Origin: Azolla caroliniana | Taxonomy: Eukaryota; Polypodiophyta | Length of the DNA: 64,000 nucleotides | Assembly (NCBI GenBank): GCA_043228905.1 | Contig: JBHGNT010000008.1 | Coordinates: 11,036,001-11,100,000 of the forward strand | Direction of reading: 5' to 3' | Shown here: positions 15,811-27,300 of the stretch, piece by piece | Numbering within the stretch: the stretch's first letter is position 1 | How the letters are laid out: the number at the start of each line of letters is the position of its first letter | Position numbers and translations under genes: made by a program | Notes under the pieces: generated by a model | Told to the model about the DNA's origin: nothing | What the model saw: the letters and a program-made list of their open reading frames with translations, nothing else | The model's database searches: none

Positions 15811-18800
15811 TTACGCTGTGGGTTCTCCGGCTCTATCCCGTTCGGCGGTGAATGGGTTAGGTAGCGTAGGGCCCAGGTAAGGTTTGAGCTGAAAGCCATT
15901 CACCTTTTGCCGTACTATTTCTCCGGCCAGCGTACCTAGTTGGAACGTGCCTTGTTCCGCTCCAATTATCTAGTATGGGCCGGTCCAATGGAATCGTAAC
16001 TTCCCCGGCATATGGCCCATGCGCGTTTGGAAAACTAGCATCGCTCGACCCACGGCGAACTCCTTTTCCCTTGCGTTCCGATGTCGATCCACAAACACTT
16101 TACGCCATTGTTGTTCCTACTCTAGCACTGCCATGCTGTGGATGCGTTTTTCCCCTAGTTCGAGGAGTTGGTAGAGCCGTATCTCCTCCGACTTGGCTTC
16201 TGATAGTCGGTTCCGTACCTGAATTCGCAAACTAGGTATCTGAAATTCGACCGGTATCACTGCCTCCAGCCCAAACGCTAGTCAAAACGGTGTTGATTGT
16301 ATGCTTGTTTTGTAGCTGGTTCTGTACACCCATAACGCACTCTGTAATTTGGTATCCCAGTCCGTTCTATTTTCATTGACGATTTTCTTCAAAATGGTTT
16401 ATAACGTCTTGTTGGTGGATTCTGCTAATCCATTCGCCTGCGGATAATATGGCGTGCTCTTCTTATGGACTATGGCGTAATGATGTGTTAGTTCCCGAAC
16501 CACCGTATTGAGAAAGTGACTCCCCTAGTCACTAATGAGCTCAATCGGGCAGCCGAACCAGCACTAGATGTGCTCGTAAAGGAACCTGGTTGTGACGGTC
16601 GCCGTATTTTCACGTAGGGCCTTTGCTTCTACCCATTTGGTGCAGTAATCCGTGGCTACCAATATGTGTTTATTGCCCGTCCGGGCCGCCGCTGGTGTGA
16701 AGGGCCCCACAAAATCCAATCCCCACTTTTGGAAGGGGTCTAGTGGTAATACGGGCTAGTGTGGCATCCTTGCGCCTTCCGCGGGTTGTCCCATCCGTTG
16801 ACACAAATCACACTTTCGACTATACTCAGATGCGTCCTTCTGCGTTGTTGGCCACCATAGGCCTGGCTGCCATCCTTTCCGGGCTGTAACGTCGCCCGCG
16901 TAATGGCCGCCTTTCGTGCCGCAATGTCCCTCCCGTAAAACTGCTTCCTTCTCATCTTGACGTACCCCACGTCGCCAAATGCCGTCACTTCCTTTGTGAT
17001 ATAAAACGCCTTCGACGAGGCAGAAGTGACGGCTTCGGACAACTAGTCGTTTCTTTTCGTCCGTGCGTAATTGTGGTGGAGGCAGTCCCGTAGTTAAGAA
17101 GTATGTCATTTCCATAAGCCATCGGTCCGGAAAGGTCGATTCCGTTCTGTCGGCTAATGTCGCTACCCGCAGGATGTCGGCGTCCGGAAAATTGTCGTCA
17201 TATTTCTGTATTGTTTCTCCATTCTCGAGTCTGCTCAAAAAATCTGTCATTGTGTGTTGCGTCCCTGGTCGGTGCTGGATTACGAAATCGAATTCCTGGA
17301 GCAACAACATCCACCGCGCCAATTTCCCTGTTAGGGTTTGTTTCTCCACCAAATACAGAAGTGTCGAATGATCCACATGGAACGTGAATTTCCTTCCTAA
17401 TAAATAGTGTCAGAATTTATTAATGCTATAGATCATCCCTAACGCCTCCTGCTCTGTTGTGGAGTAGTTACGCTCTACTATTGATAATTTGCGACTAGCG
17501 TAGTATACTGGCCAGTACCAACTTGGTTCGGTGACCTGCATTAGTGCACTTCCTATTGCTATGTCCGAGGTGTCGACGAACACGTGGAATGGCTTCGCCC
17601 AGATTGGTGGTTGTACGACGGGAGCTTGTGTGAGCATTATCTTAAGTGCCTCGTAGGCCTTATCCTCCGTTGCAGTCCATTGGAAAGGAGTCCGATGTAC
17701 GACAGCGTGTAACGGCGTGGCGAAGTCTGCCAAATACCGTATCATCCGACTATGCCACCGTATTTGCCCCAAAAACCGGTTGAGTGATTTGGCGTTTGTC
17801 GGAGTGTTAGCTTGCGTAATCGCGGAGATTTTGTTCGGGTCAACCGCTATTCCCTCCTTGCTAACTATATGGCCCAAGAGAGTCCCGCTGGTCACGCCAA
17901 AAGAACATTTTGCGGGATTCAGGCTTAAGCGTGCGGTGCGGCAACGTTCTAGGCACAGTTGTAAGTGCGAAAAATGGTCTATTGTTTTCCCATATACCGC
18001 AAAGTCATCTAAAAAAACTTGCATGAACGCCGGAATGTATTCCCCAAATATCTCCGTAATTGTCCGTTGAAATGTTGCTGGAGTTGTCTTTAGCCCGAAC
18101 ATCATGATGACTGCCACATATACTCCCCAGTCCGTGACAAATGTCGTCTTCTCTTGGTCCTCGAGATGCATGCGTACCTGATTATAGCCACTGAAGCCAT
18201 CTAAACAACTGTACATCTCATGGCCTACGACGGCGTCCAGTACGCTATCGGTGAAGGGTAAGGGAAATGCGTTCATAATGGTGACGGCGTTTACTTTTTG
18301 GTAATCTACGCATACCCGTATTTTGCCGTTTTTCTTTGGAACGACCACTATCGGGCTTAACCATGTCGCTTGTTTAACTGGTCGTATGAACCCCGCCTTC
18401 AGGAGTTTGTCAATTTCTTCTTTCACGATGGCGTTTCTGGACGGGTTTCGCGTCGGTTGCTAAATTGATCTTATGCTGATAGAACTTGGGATCTAACCCC
18501 TTCATGTCCTCGTGAGCCCAAGCGAACACATCCTTATATTCCGTGAGTAGTCCGATCATCGTTTTTCGCTGGTCCGACCGTAATTCTTTTGCGATGGAGA
18601 GGAAACGCGGCGCCGATTCCGTACCCATATTTACTTCTTCGAGGGCGGAAGCAGTGACTCGTCGAGAAATCTCCATTTCCCTTTCGAATGTTGCCCGTGC
18701 TCTTCTGAGTTCCAATATGGACTCTAGGTTTGGTTCGTAAGGCTCATGGTGGAGAACAGTGGTCGTGGCATATTCTGTCGCGGTATGCCTCCAATTCTGC

Positions 18801-19194
18801 ATCCTCCACCCCAGCCAGCATATTTATATCTTCTGCGTATAGTGTAGTTATACCCTTCGGTTGTGGCGTGCTTCCTTCCGTAGGTACGCGAACCTTGGTG
18901 CGTCCGTGTCGGAAACTAATACACTTGTGTTGCCAGCTCTGCTTGATATTTGCTGCTCGAAGCCATCGTCTGCCCAAAAGCACTCGGTACGCCCCTGGGG
19001 CGTCCAAGGCGAGGACGACCACCGAGATGTCAATTCGGTGTCCGCCCACGATAATGCCGAATTTTCGAATTAATCCTACTGGTCGTACTGAGCGGGCATT
19101 CGCCATTCGGAGCCAGAATGGGCAAGCCTCGCATTCTGAAATGCCTAGCTACTCGCAAGTTTTCGTGCTAATGACATTGACGCCTGATCGTAAC
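15811..19194 (-). pseudogene. gypsy B pol (protease remnant, RT, RNase H, integrase)
   Basis: Minus-strand pol, closely similar to E throughout. From the 5' end: protease remnant beginning SGVNVIS, RT with VFLDDFAVYG (about 18020) and AFPLPFTDSVLDAV, RNase H with VFVDTSDIAIG, integrase zinc finger HCGTKGGHYAGD and a core with PQANGLAESTNKT. It ends with TAA at 15811-15813. The protease catalytic Asp is missing, because a deletion near 19194 fuses gag directly to SGVNVIS. Stops include TAG at 16525 (Gln of ISDQ in E), 16756 (Gln of MPHQP), 15970 (Trp of GPYW), a TGA near 17413 at an Arg codon and a TAA; frameshifts occur near 18420 and 18780. Not functional. Confidence 0.85.
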
Positions 19195-19494
19195 GCCGGT
19201 GATCCCCATATTGCCGTGGCTTACCACGGTAGCCATTGAAGCCGCCCCGTTTGTTTGTCGGCCGTTGATTCTCGTAGCGCCGACCCCCTTTGGCGTAACT
19301 CGGATGCCCACGATAATCCTCATCCTCTGGGTCGTTCTCCTCGGAATCGTTGTGATTTCGGCGATTACGGTTGTACCAGTCCTCCCATGGGTTGCGATCC
19401 TTATACCGGGGTCGGTCTTCTTGCCTCCTTTGTTCAGCTCGGTGTGGTTGACGTTGTGTGTCCATGCTGCGGACTACAGGAGTGGCTCTGTTTA
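19195..19494 (-). pseudogene. gypsy B gag, C-terminal part
   Basis: About 100 codons of Arg/Tyr/Asp/Gly-rich gag tail, starting MLNRATPVVRSMD next to copia H. It continues the second zinc knuckle region CEYNML at 29169 on the other side of H, with TSD ACATA shared (19495-19499 and 29164-29168). The tail is joined directly to the protease remnant, so the third zinc knuckle and about 200 residues present in E are deleted. Confidence 0.75.
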
Positions 19495-19499
19495 ACATA

Positions 19500-19793
19500 T
19501 GATGGGAACCCAACATTCCTTATGCGCGACGCTCGGCCACAACCAAGCTTAGAATGATACACAGAAAACGGGAAATAAAAAAAAACACGACACAAAGAAG
19601 AAGAGAATACACAGGAGGTTTACGTGGAAAACCCCAAACTAGGGAAAAAACCACGGCAGCCCACAGGCTGCAAACTGTCACTATGTAATAATATACAACA
19701 GTGAGCTCACTGAGGCATCGACCTCGTGCTCACAGATCTTCGCCACAAGTGGCGGTTACAACGGAGGCAACGACCTCTTTCTCTCTCTCTCTC
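19500..19793 (-). repeat. 3' LTR of copia H, outer part
   Basis: Begins TGATGGGAACCC right after the TSD and matches the start of the other LTR at 28453. It is cut by the LINE inside a CT microsatellite (from 19778); the LTR resumes near 23906. Confidence 0.9.
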
Positions 19794-19961
19794 CTTCGAG
19801 GAATGGATGGGGACCCCATCTATCTCGATGAAGACCTCACTAAGATGCAAATTGAGCATCGCAAGAGTTGTATGCCACGAGTTATGCAAGCTCGTAAAGA
19901 AGGCCATCGCGCCTTTTACCGAGACGGGGGAGTGATCATAAATGATCGCACTACTAACTGA
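19794..19961 (+). pseudogene. LINE ORF1 C-terminal tail
   Basis: Fifty-five codons, LRGMDGDPIYLDEDLTKMQ onward, ending TGA at 19959-19961. The YLDEDLT segment followed by a basic, Arg/Lys-rich helix resembles what I recall of ORF1 ends in plant and green-algal LINEs. It is truncated by the 5' end of the insertion. It is in the same frame as ORF2 and is separated from it by this one stop codon. Confidence 0.6.
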
Positions 19962-19997
19962 CGGCGTGTGGCCCATGTGACAGAAAATGCACTTAGG

Positions 19998-22900
19998 ATG
20001 ACCCTATGGAATTGTAATGGCGCACTCTGGGCACACCCCGGCCGCCTAGAGGAGATACTAAAGGTATCTGATATACTTTTCTTGGTAGAAACACATCAGA
20101 GCCCAAATAGAGGACTCCCACGGGTCGAAGGATTCCGTTGGGAGTCCGCTTTTAGACAAACCTCACGTCGACACACTACTAGGGGATCTGGAGGTGTCGC
20201 GATACTATTTCGTAGAGAGCTACATAATAGGATAGAAATAATGAAGATAGACCCAGAAGCTCGTTTTATGTGGGTGAAAGTCTCCACAAGCAAAGACCAT
20301 GCAGTATTTTTCGCCATTTGTTACTTTCCCCCAAAAGGATCCCGTTATAATATTAGTGGCTTGACGAGATTAGTCGATGAAGGAATGCCACATGGGCCTT
20401 CTCCATACGAACCCCTATCGGATGACATAATCCGATATTCTTCCCAAGGAGAAGTATTTCTTGTAGGAGACTTCAATGCGAGAACCCAATCCCGACAATG
20501 CACAGTATTTCAGATGAATAGAAACCTAGAAATGGTAAATGTTGATCCTTTAGACATAGGCACCACACGTAGATCAAAGGATCAAGGTGCGGACGCCACG
20601 AGCTTTGGCCATCACCTGCTCGAACTTGGCAGTCGGCACCAGATGGTCATATATAATGGTTTAGCTAAGTGGCCGGGCTCGGAAGAGCTCACATGTTTCC
20701 CACATGGAGGAGGGGAAAGCACAGTTGACTATCTAATAGGGCGCCCGACAGCTACCCACTTGATTAACTCCTTCCGAGTGGCCCCATGCCCTATTGGCGC
20801 AGACCATAGCTTCTTATACTTCGAGCTAAAATGTGATATCTCTAAGGTCACCAAGTCTAGTCAACCATGCCATCACACCACAATACATTTCACACATGAG
20901 CTCTCTGACATATACTCTCAACATGTTCAGGCCCATCTCCCCTCCATTGATCCCTCTCTACCGTTAGAAAGCCTTAGTACAAAACTCACACACATCCTTC
21001 ACTCCGCAGCAGCTAGCAGTTTCCCATATACAAAACACTCAAATCAAGGTAGATCAGGATCAATGCCACAAAATAAATGGTATGACGAGGATTGTAGGGA
21101 CCTACATAGACAACTTGCAGTATCGCAACTCAATGGTAGTATTACCTCCACACAAGCTCGCAAAGAAATGCGTAAGATGACACGTCGTAAGAGACGAGCA
21201 TGGGAGGCATCCCAATACTGGGAACTCTACCATATGCTCATGAGTAGCGATTGCGCCACGGCATGGAAGAGACTACGGGAGCCAAGACCACAAACACCCA
21301 TCGAAGATCCCGAAACTTGGCACACATATACAGAGAGACTTTACCAAATCCCAAACCAACCACCTTTTCCAATGCCTTCCCAACCCCGGCCTACCACGGG
21401 GACACTTTTCACGACCTCTAGGGTCATGAAGGTCATAAAGAAATTACAACATAGGAAGTCCATGGACCACACAGGATTGCGAGCAGAACACATTATATAT
21501 GCGAGAGAGTGCCTAGCTCCCTTGCTAACTCTAATCTTCAACCGTGCCCTTGCGGAGGGTTTTCCACCACAGTGGACTATGAATACAGTGACCCCCATAC
21601 ATAAAGGGGGGGACCCCATGGACCCAAATACATATAGGACCATTATGATAGGCCATACCCTTGCTAAGTTATATGGTGCAGTAATGGAAGCAGAGCTTAG
21701 CGACTACATGGAGACCCTAAACCTTCGTGCACCTGAACAAGCTGGCTTTAGACGAGCCTTCTCCACTATTGATCACATCTTCACACTTAGATGCCTAATT
21801 GACCAAACTAGGGTTCGCAAGAAGAGATTATATTGTTGTTTTGTGGACTTCCGCAAAGCCTTTAACACAGTCCCTAGAGATCGGTTGTCTGATAGACTTA
21901 AAAGCTTGAGGATACCAGATGATATGGTATGGGCCATCTACGCACTATATGAACAAGTGTCCGGGTGTGTCCGATGCCCAGGTGGCCTATCCAATCGTTT
22001 CACTAGCACTATTGGTGTAAAACAAGGTTGCCCCCTATCACCGACGCTTTTTGGGATTTACATTGATGAGATCACAGATTTTATTGCTCGTGAGGGAGGC
22101 ACCGGAGTGGTCCTTGGGGATACGCAGGTTCGTATCCTGCTCTATGCGGATGACATAGTTTTGCTCTCTGAATCCGAACACGACCTACAGAGGCACCTCA
22201 ATGCCTTAGATGACTTTTGTGTACAACGAGGATTGGTAGTGAATCTAGGGAAAACGAAAGTCCTTATCTTCCACACATCGGCCCAAGTTAGAGCTAAGTG
22301 TCACCTAACTATCTCCCATAGCCCAGTCGAGGTGGTTGGATCGTACGTATATCTCGGAGTCACTTTTAGTGCCCGCTCAGGTAAATTTTCGATGACACAG
22401 GCAGCGAAGGATAGACTCACGAGAGGACATGCATCCCTCTCACTCCTAGAGAGACAATGCCACCAACCACACTTTCAAGAGCCACGGACTAAAGGGTGGC
22501 TCTTTGACTCATTAGTGACCCCCTCCCTCATGTATGCATCTGCGGTTTGGGCTCCAGGGTTACCATCCTTCATGTGGACGCAATTAGAGAGACCATTGGT
22601 GATGATGCTATCACGCCAACTCCGAAGCAAATCGACTGTACCACATGACATTATTAGGGCCGAGTTCACGTTACCCCCAATGCTAGTAGAGGCACGTTTT
22701 CAACTTGTAGTCTTTATTGATAGGATACATAGCCAACCACATGATAGAATATCTCATCAAGCCTTTAAGGCCTCTCGATCATTGTATGAGTCCGGCTATA
22801 CTAGCTCATGGTATGGCATGATGGTGACTTGGCTTCTTGCGAATGGTCTAGACATTAATAACCTACCTCCCCTTAGGTACAACCACACGAGTGATAACAC

Positions 22901-23699
22901 CTTAATCTCTCATGAGAACCGCAATAAAGTAATACGCCAAGAAATATGGCAAATTTACACTCGGTGTAAATGGATCACCCCACTAGAGCCACTCCCATCT
23001 AAAATGTCGTACTATAAGAAACACTTCATGCACTTCTCTGAGTTAGGTTTTATCACACGGCCAAAATATCTAGATGTATTCTTACCACATGCACTAAGGG
23101 TTGCCATTGGACAACTTAGAATATCATCTCACCAACTTGAGATTGAAAATGGTCGTACTAGTGGAGTCCCTAGGGAGGAAAGGATATGTAGGTTATGTCA
23201 CATAGAGATAGAGGATGAGTACCACTTTACTTGCAAGTGTCCAACCTATGCCGAGATAAGGGCAAAATACCAAGACATACTTGGTCCGTCTCCCACCCTC
23301 CCCAAACTATTAGATACTCTAGATATAAAGAAATTAGGCAAATACATTCTAGAGCTAAAACAACACAGAGAGAATAAATTACAAAATGTTGACAATAATG
23401 CTGCTAATGATCACGAACATGTAACAAATGCAGTTTTTCAGGAACCTGAGGAGACAACGAATGCCGACACACTTGCACCACTCGGCCTTTCCATTGATGA
23501 GGCAGAAAACCAGAGAAGAACCAGACGTCCTCGGGTGCCGGGTTTCAAAACAACTCAACGTGATGTGGACGCAATATTGAAAATAAGGGAACGTGAGCTA
23601 CACCGCCTAGAAGCCATGGCTAGGGCACTCTCTACATTGGAACCCGCATCAAGACCCTTTGACCCCCCACTTCTTTTCGAGAGGCTTGGGTGGAAATAA
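19998..23699 (+). CDS. LINE ORF2: endonuclease and reverse transcriptase
   Basis: From the first in-frame ATG (MTLWNCNGALW) the ORF is 1233 residues; the frame is open back to the ORF1 TGA. The apurinic-type endonuclease domain comes first (NCNGA, VETHQS, GDFNART, GADHSF). RT follows at about residues 510-790, with FVDFRKAF, GVKQGCPLSP and the catalytic YADD at residues 716-719. A C-terminal Cys/His motif (CRLCHIEIEDEYHFTCKC) lies near 23190, as in L1-type ORF2 proteins. No stop or frameshift is visible. The enzyme would nick the target DNA and prime cDNA synthesis from it. Low GC compared with the surrounding gypsy DNA sets it apart. Possibly active in trans, though this copy lacks most of ORF1. 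Confidence 0.92.
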   Translation: MTLWNCNGALWAHPGRLEEILKVSDILFLVETHQSPNRGLPRVEGFRWESAFRQTSRRHTTRGSGGVAILFRRELHNRIEIMKIDPEARFMWVKVSTSKDHAVFFAICYFPPKGSRYNISGLTRLVDEGMPHGPSPYEPLSDDIIRYSSQGEVFLVGDFNARTQSRQCTVFQMNRNLEMVNVDPLDIGTTRRSKDQGADATSFGHHLLELGSRHQMVIYNGLAKWPGSEELTCFPHGGGESTVDYLIGRPTATHLINSFRVAPCPIGADHSFLYFELKCDISKVTKSSQPCHHTTIHFTHELSDIYSQHVQAHLPSIDPSLPLESLSTKLTHILHSAAASSFPYTKHSNQGRSGSMPQNKWYDEDCRDLHRQLAVSQLNGSITSTQARKEMRKMTRRKRRAWEASQYWELYHMLMSSDCATAWKRLREPRPQTPIEDPETWHTYTERLYQIPNQPPFPMPSQPRPTTGTLFTTSRVMKVIKKLQHRKSMDHTGLRAEHIIYARECLAPLLTLIFNRALAEGFPPQWTMNTVTPIHKGGDPMDPNTYRTIMIGHTLAKLYGAVMEAELSDYMETLNLRAPEQAGFRRAFSTIDHIFTLRCLIDQTRVRKKRLYCCFVDFRKAFNTVPRDRLSDRLKSLRIPDDMVWAIYALYEQVSGCVRCPGGLSNRFTSTIGVKQGCPLSPTLFGIYIDEITDFIAREGGTGVVLGDTQVRILLYADDIVLLSESEHDLQRHLNALDDFCVQRGLVVNLGKTKVLIFHTSAQVRAKCHLTISHSPVEVVGSYVYLGVTFSARSGKFSMTQAAKDRLTRGHASLSLLERQCHQPHFQEPRTKGWLFDSLVTPSLMYASAVWAPGLPSFMWTQLERPLVMMLSRQLRSKSTVPHDIIRAEFTLPPMLVEARFQLVVFIDRIHSQPHDRISHQAFKASRSLYESGYTSSWYGMMVTWLLANGLDINNLPPLRYNHTSDNTLISHENRNKVIRQEIWQIYTRCKWITPLEPLPSKMSYYKKHFMHFSELGFITRPKYLDVFLPHALRVAIGQLRISSHQLEIENGRTSGVPREERICRLCHIEIEDEYHFTCKCPTYAEIRAKYQDILGPSPTLPKLLDTLDIKKLGKYILELKQHRENKLQNVDNNAANDHEHVTNAVFQEPEETTNADTLAPLGLSIDEAENQRRTRRPRVPGFKTTQRDVDAILKIRERELHRLEAMARALSTLEPASRPFDPPLLFERLGWK

Positions 23700-23905
23700 A
23701 ATTAGGCTTAGTGTATAGTCACTTTCGAGTATACTACATATTGTACACTACTAGAACTCTTTTAGTTTAAGTTCTATTTTTTTTTACTTAATTTTATTTT
23801 TAGTTATGATGACTGGATAAATACTCTATTGTTGTAAACCAATTGTCTCATGGGCCAAATTTGGCCTTAGAAGACGTTAATACACCTTTCTTTCTTTCTT
23901 TCTTT

Positions 23906-24373
23906 CTTTCTCTCTCTCTCTGTACAGTTACGCACACTGATCTCATGCAAAACAGAAAATGACAACAACAACTAAAAGTTTGCCCTAAGTCATATTTATA
24001 CTAATATGACTTTTCGGCTATTTACAAATATAGCCTCAATGAACTCTCAGAAAACATATTTACGAATATGTCTCTTCATCCGGTTCATACCGGGTCTGCA
24101 CCATCCGACTGTCCGTAGTCGGGTACTCCTCATCCGGTCTTTACCGGGTCTGTATCATCTGGCTCTCCGTAGCCGGGTACTCCTCATCCGGTCTTCACCG
24201 GGTCTGTATCATCCGGCTCTCCGTAGCCGGGTACTCCTCATCCGGTCTTCACCGGGTCTGTATCATCCGGCTCTCCGTAGCCGGGTACTCCTCATCCGGT
24301 TTCGGCCTCGGCCGAGATTGTTCATCGGTACTGTTCTTCTCCCTTCCCATCCCGAGGGACCTGTCTCCCAACA
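23906..24373 (-). repeat. 3' LTR of copia H, inner part
   Basis: Resumes after the LINE with CTCTCTCTGTACAG, matching 28740-28760, and ends CTCCCAACA at 24373. Contains the TATA box (TATTTATA on the plus strand, 23993-24000) and the 54-bp repeat array. The polypurine tract AACTCCCCCTTC (plus strand) adjoins it at 24374-24385. Confidence 0.9.
24077..24300 (-). repeat. 54-bp tandem repeats in the U3 of copia H 3' LTR
   Basis: Four units of 54 bp. Each contains an inverted repeat CCGGCT..AGCCGG with a six-base loop. The 5' LTR of the same element (28908-29075) has three units, so the number changed after or during insertion. The array lies upstream of the TATA box in U3, where tandem enhancer repeats are known in other plant copia elements such as Tnt1 and Tto1. 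Confidence 0.85.
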
Positions 24374-24383
24374 AACTCCCCCT

Positions 24384-27300
24384 TCACTCCGGCATGGGGT
24401 GTCTTACCAGTCCGATCCTCTTCCGACATGCGTCCAGCTTGTCGGGTGTCAGCACTTTGGTCAGCATATCTGACCCGTTCTCGGCCATGTGGATCTTCGT
24501 CAGTGCGAACTCCTGGTCATCTACTCTTTCCCGGATCCAGTGATACCTCCGCTGGATATGCTTCATCCGGGAATGGTAGGCCGCATTCTTAGCAAGGTGG
24601 ATGGCACTTTGATTGTCGCAATAGAGTCGGTATTCCTCTTGCCATATACCGAGCTCTCCGATTAAGTCCTTCATCCATAAAATTTCCTTGCCGACTTCCA
24701 CAACTGCCATGTACTCCGCCTCCGTGGTTGAAAATGCAACTGTCTTCTGCAGCATCGACTGCCATGAAACAACTCCCCCTGCATATGTCATTACATACCC
24801 GTATGTAGACCGGTTGGTATCCACATCAGCCGACGTGTCCGAATCGGTGAAACCGTCCAGTTGAGGTTTTCCGGAGCCGAATCGGAGACACATATTTGAA
24901 GTGCCCTTCAAATACCGGAGTATCCATTTGACCGCGTTCCAGTGCTCCTTGGCGGGATTACTCATGAACCGGCTCACCACTCCGACTGTGTATCCTATAT
25001 CCGGTCGAGTACAAACCATTGCGTACATCAAGCTCCTGACGGCAGAGGCATATGGAATCTTCATCATATCCGCCTTCTCTGCTTTCATCTTCGGGCTTTG
25101 CTTGCCGGATAGCCTGCAATTTGCCGGAAGTGTCGATCCGACCGGTTTCGCTTCTGACATGTTGAACTGGTGAAGCACCTTTGTCACATACTTCTCCTGT
25201 GACAGCCATAATTGCTTCGCTGACCGGTTCCGGATGATGTGCATCCCCAACATCTGCCTTGCCGGACCCAAGTCTTTCATTGAGAAGGTCCGGTTGAGAG
25301 CCTTCTTCAGCATCCGTATTTTTACTTGGTCACGTCCGACAATCAACATGTCATCCACGTACAGAAGGAGTATTAGGAAGTCGCCTCCTTCGAACTTCTT
25401 CACAAACACGCAGTGATCGGCCTGCGTCTTGTGGTACCCTTGATCGGTCATGAAGGAATCGAACTTCCGGTACCATTGTCGGGGAGCCTGTTTCAGTCCG
25501 TACAGGCTCTTCTTCAACAGACATACCAGGTGCACCTTCCCTTTCTCCACGAATCCTTCTGGTTGTTGCATGTAGATCTCCTCTTCGAGGCCGCCGTGAA
25601 GGAATGACGTCTTCACGTCCAGCTGCTCTACCTCGAGGTCCATGCTTGCTGCTATACTCAGCACCGTCCGGATGGAGGTCATCTTTACTACCGGGGCAAA
25701 TATCTCGTCGAAGTCCACGCCCTTCTTCTGCTGGACACCACGATCCTGGCTTTGTATCTCGGGGGTTTGCCGGCATCTCCCGGTTTCAACTTGTACACCC
25801 ACTTGTTTCGGACTGCCCGCTTTCCTTTCGGCAACTCCACCAATTCGTACGTATGGTTCTCATGCAGGGAATCCATCTCATCCTGCATGGCACTTAACCA
25901 TTTTCGGCTGTGGGTGTCTTCCTTCGCTTCTTCGAAGCTTTCCGGCTCCCCCTCATCAATCAGCAGAACATGCTCTGCATCCGGAAATCTCCGGGGCGCC
26001 CTTCTCTCTCTGAGAGGATATCTCCGTCTTCGGGCTTCGGTAACCGGCTCGTCCATCTGCTCTTCATCCGAATCCGATTCGGGGTCTTGGCCGGTTCTGG
26101 TTTCAGCTTCCTCTACTTCTTCTTCAACCTGTTCGGTATCCTCGCCGTAACCGGCTAGTCCCTCGAGTGCTAACCGATCTCTTGCCGGCTGGGTCTGTTC
26201 ATCGTAGAGTTGATCCTTACCGGTCGACTCACAGTTCATTATCTTCTTCTCCGACTCCCAGTCAGCGAGCGTCTTGTTCTCCATGAAGATAATATCTCGA
26301 CTCCGGAATACCTTCTTGGCGACCAGGTCCCACACTCGGTAGCCGAACTCATCGTCACCGTAACCGAGGAATATGCATGGCCGGGTCTTTGGGTCTAACT
26401 TTCCTCTCCGGTCCTTAGCTACATGCACATACGCGAGACACCCGAACACCTTCAGATGCCGGTAGGATACTTCCTTACCGGTCCACACTCTCTGTGGCGT
26501 GTCTCCGTCCAAGGGTACTGAGGGTGATCTGTTTATCACGTATGTCGCCGTCGACAATGCCTCAGCCCAAAAATTCTTGGGTAGTTTTGCATGCGCTAGC
26601 ATACTCCGGACCCTCTCCATTATGGTCCGGTTCATCCTCTCGGCCAGTCCGTTTAGTTCCCGCGTCTTCGGCACGGTAAATTCGAGCCGGATTCCCTTCG
26701 AGCGGTAGTACTCCATGAATTGCCCCTGGTATTCTCCTCTGTTATCTGCTCGAACCGCCTTCAGCTTCCGGCCGGTTTCTCTTTCCACTCTCGCGTGGAG
26801 CTCTTTGAAGACGGATAACACCTAATCCTTCGTCTTCAACGGTGTGGCCCATAACTTCCGGTTGTGGTCATCTATGAACGTCACGAAGTACTGCGCTCCG
26901 GCATGTGACTTCGTATCTACCTGACACACATCCGTATGCACCAACTCCAGTGGTGTATTACGTCTCATCGGTGGCCTTGGTCGGAAGAAGGTCCGGTTTT
27001 GCTTACCGGCCAGACAATCAGTGCACTTCTCTAAGTGCATGTCCTTCACTGGAATGAGGTTGTCGTCTGCAAGCCTCTTCATCCCCTTCTCGCTCATATG
27101 ACACAGCCTCTTGTGCCACAGCTCACCGGCAGTGTCGGAAGCCACGTTCACTTCTTCTGGACATAACCGGGCATTCATCAGGTACAGGGTGTTTACCTTC
27201 CGGGCCCTAGCCACAATTAGGCTCCCTTTGCTGAACTTCATGACGCCGTTCCGGATGTTACCCGTGTAGCCTTCATCATCTAGCCGACCGGCTGATATCA

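Larger units (their letters stand above)
19794..23905 (+). mobile_element. 5'-truncated LINE (non-LTR retrotransposon)
   Basis: About 4.1 kb, plus strand. It starts within the C-terminal codons of ORF1 and ends in a CTTT microsatellite tail rather than poly(A) (23886-23910). It sits in the pyrimidine run of the copia H LTR; a TTTCTCTCTCT-type run flanks both ends, giving a plausible but repeat-blurred target-site duplication. Order: ORF1 tail, TGA, ORF2 (endonuclease, RT, C-terminal zinc motif), 3' UTR of about 200 bases. The open ORF2 and its position as the innermost insertion imply youth. Confidence 0.9.

Noticed and set aside
3213-19494. Alternative genetic code with TAG read as Gln
   Set aside because: Several TAGs replace conserved Trp rather than Gln, the intact ORFs of E and the LINE (over 4000 codons) have no TAG, and the same dead elements have frameshifts and TGA. 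CHG deamination explains the pattern better.
24077-24300. CRISPR-like array
   Set aside because: The 54-bp units are contiguous with no unique spacers, and lie in LTR U3 regions.
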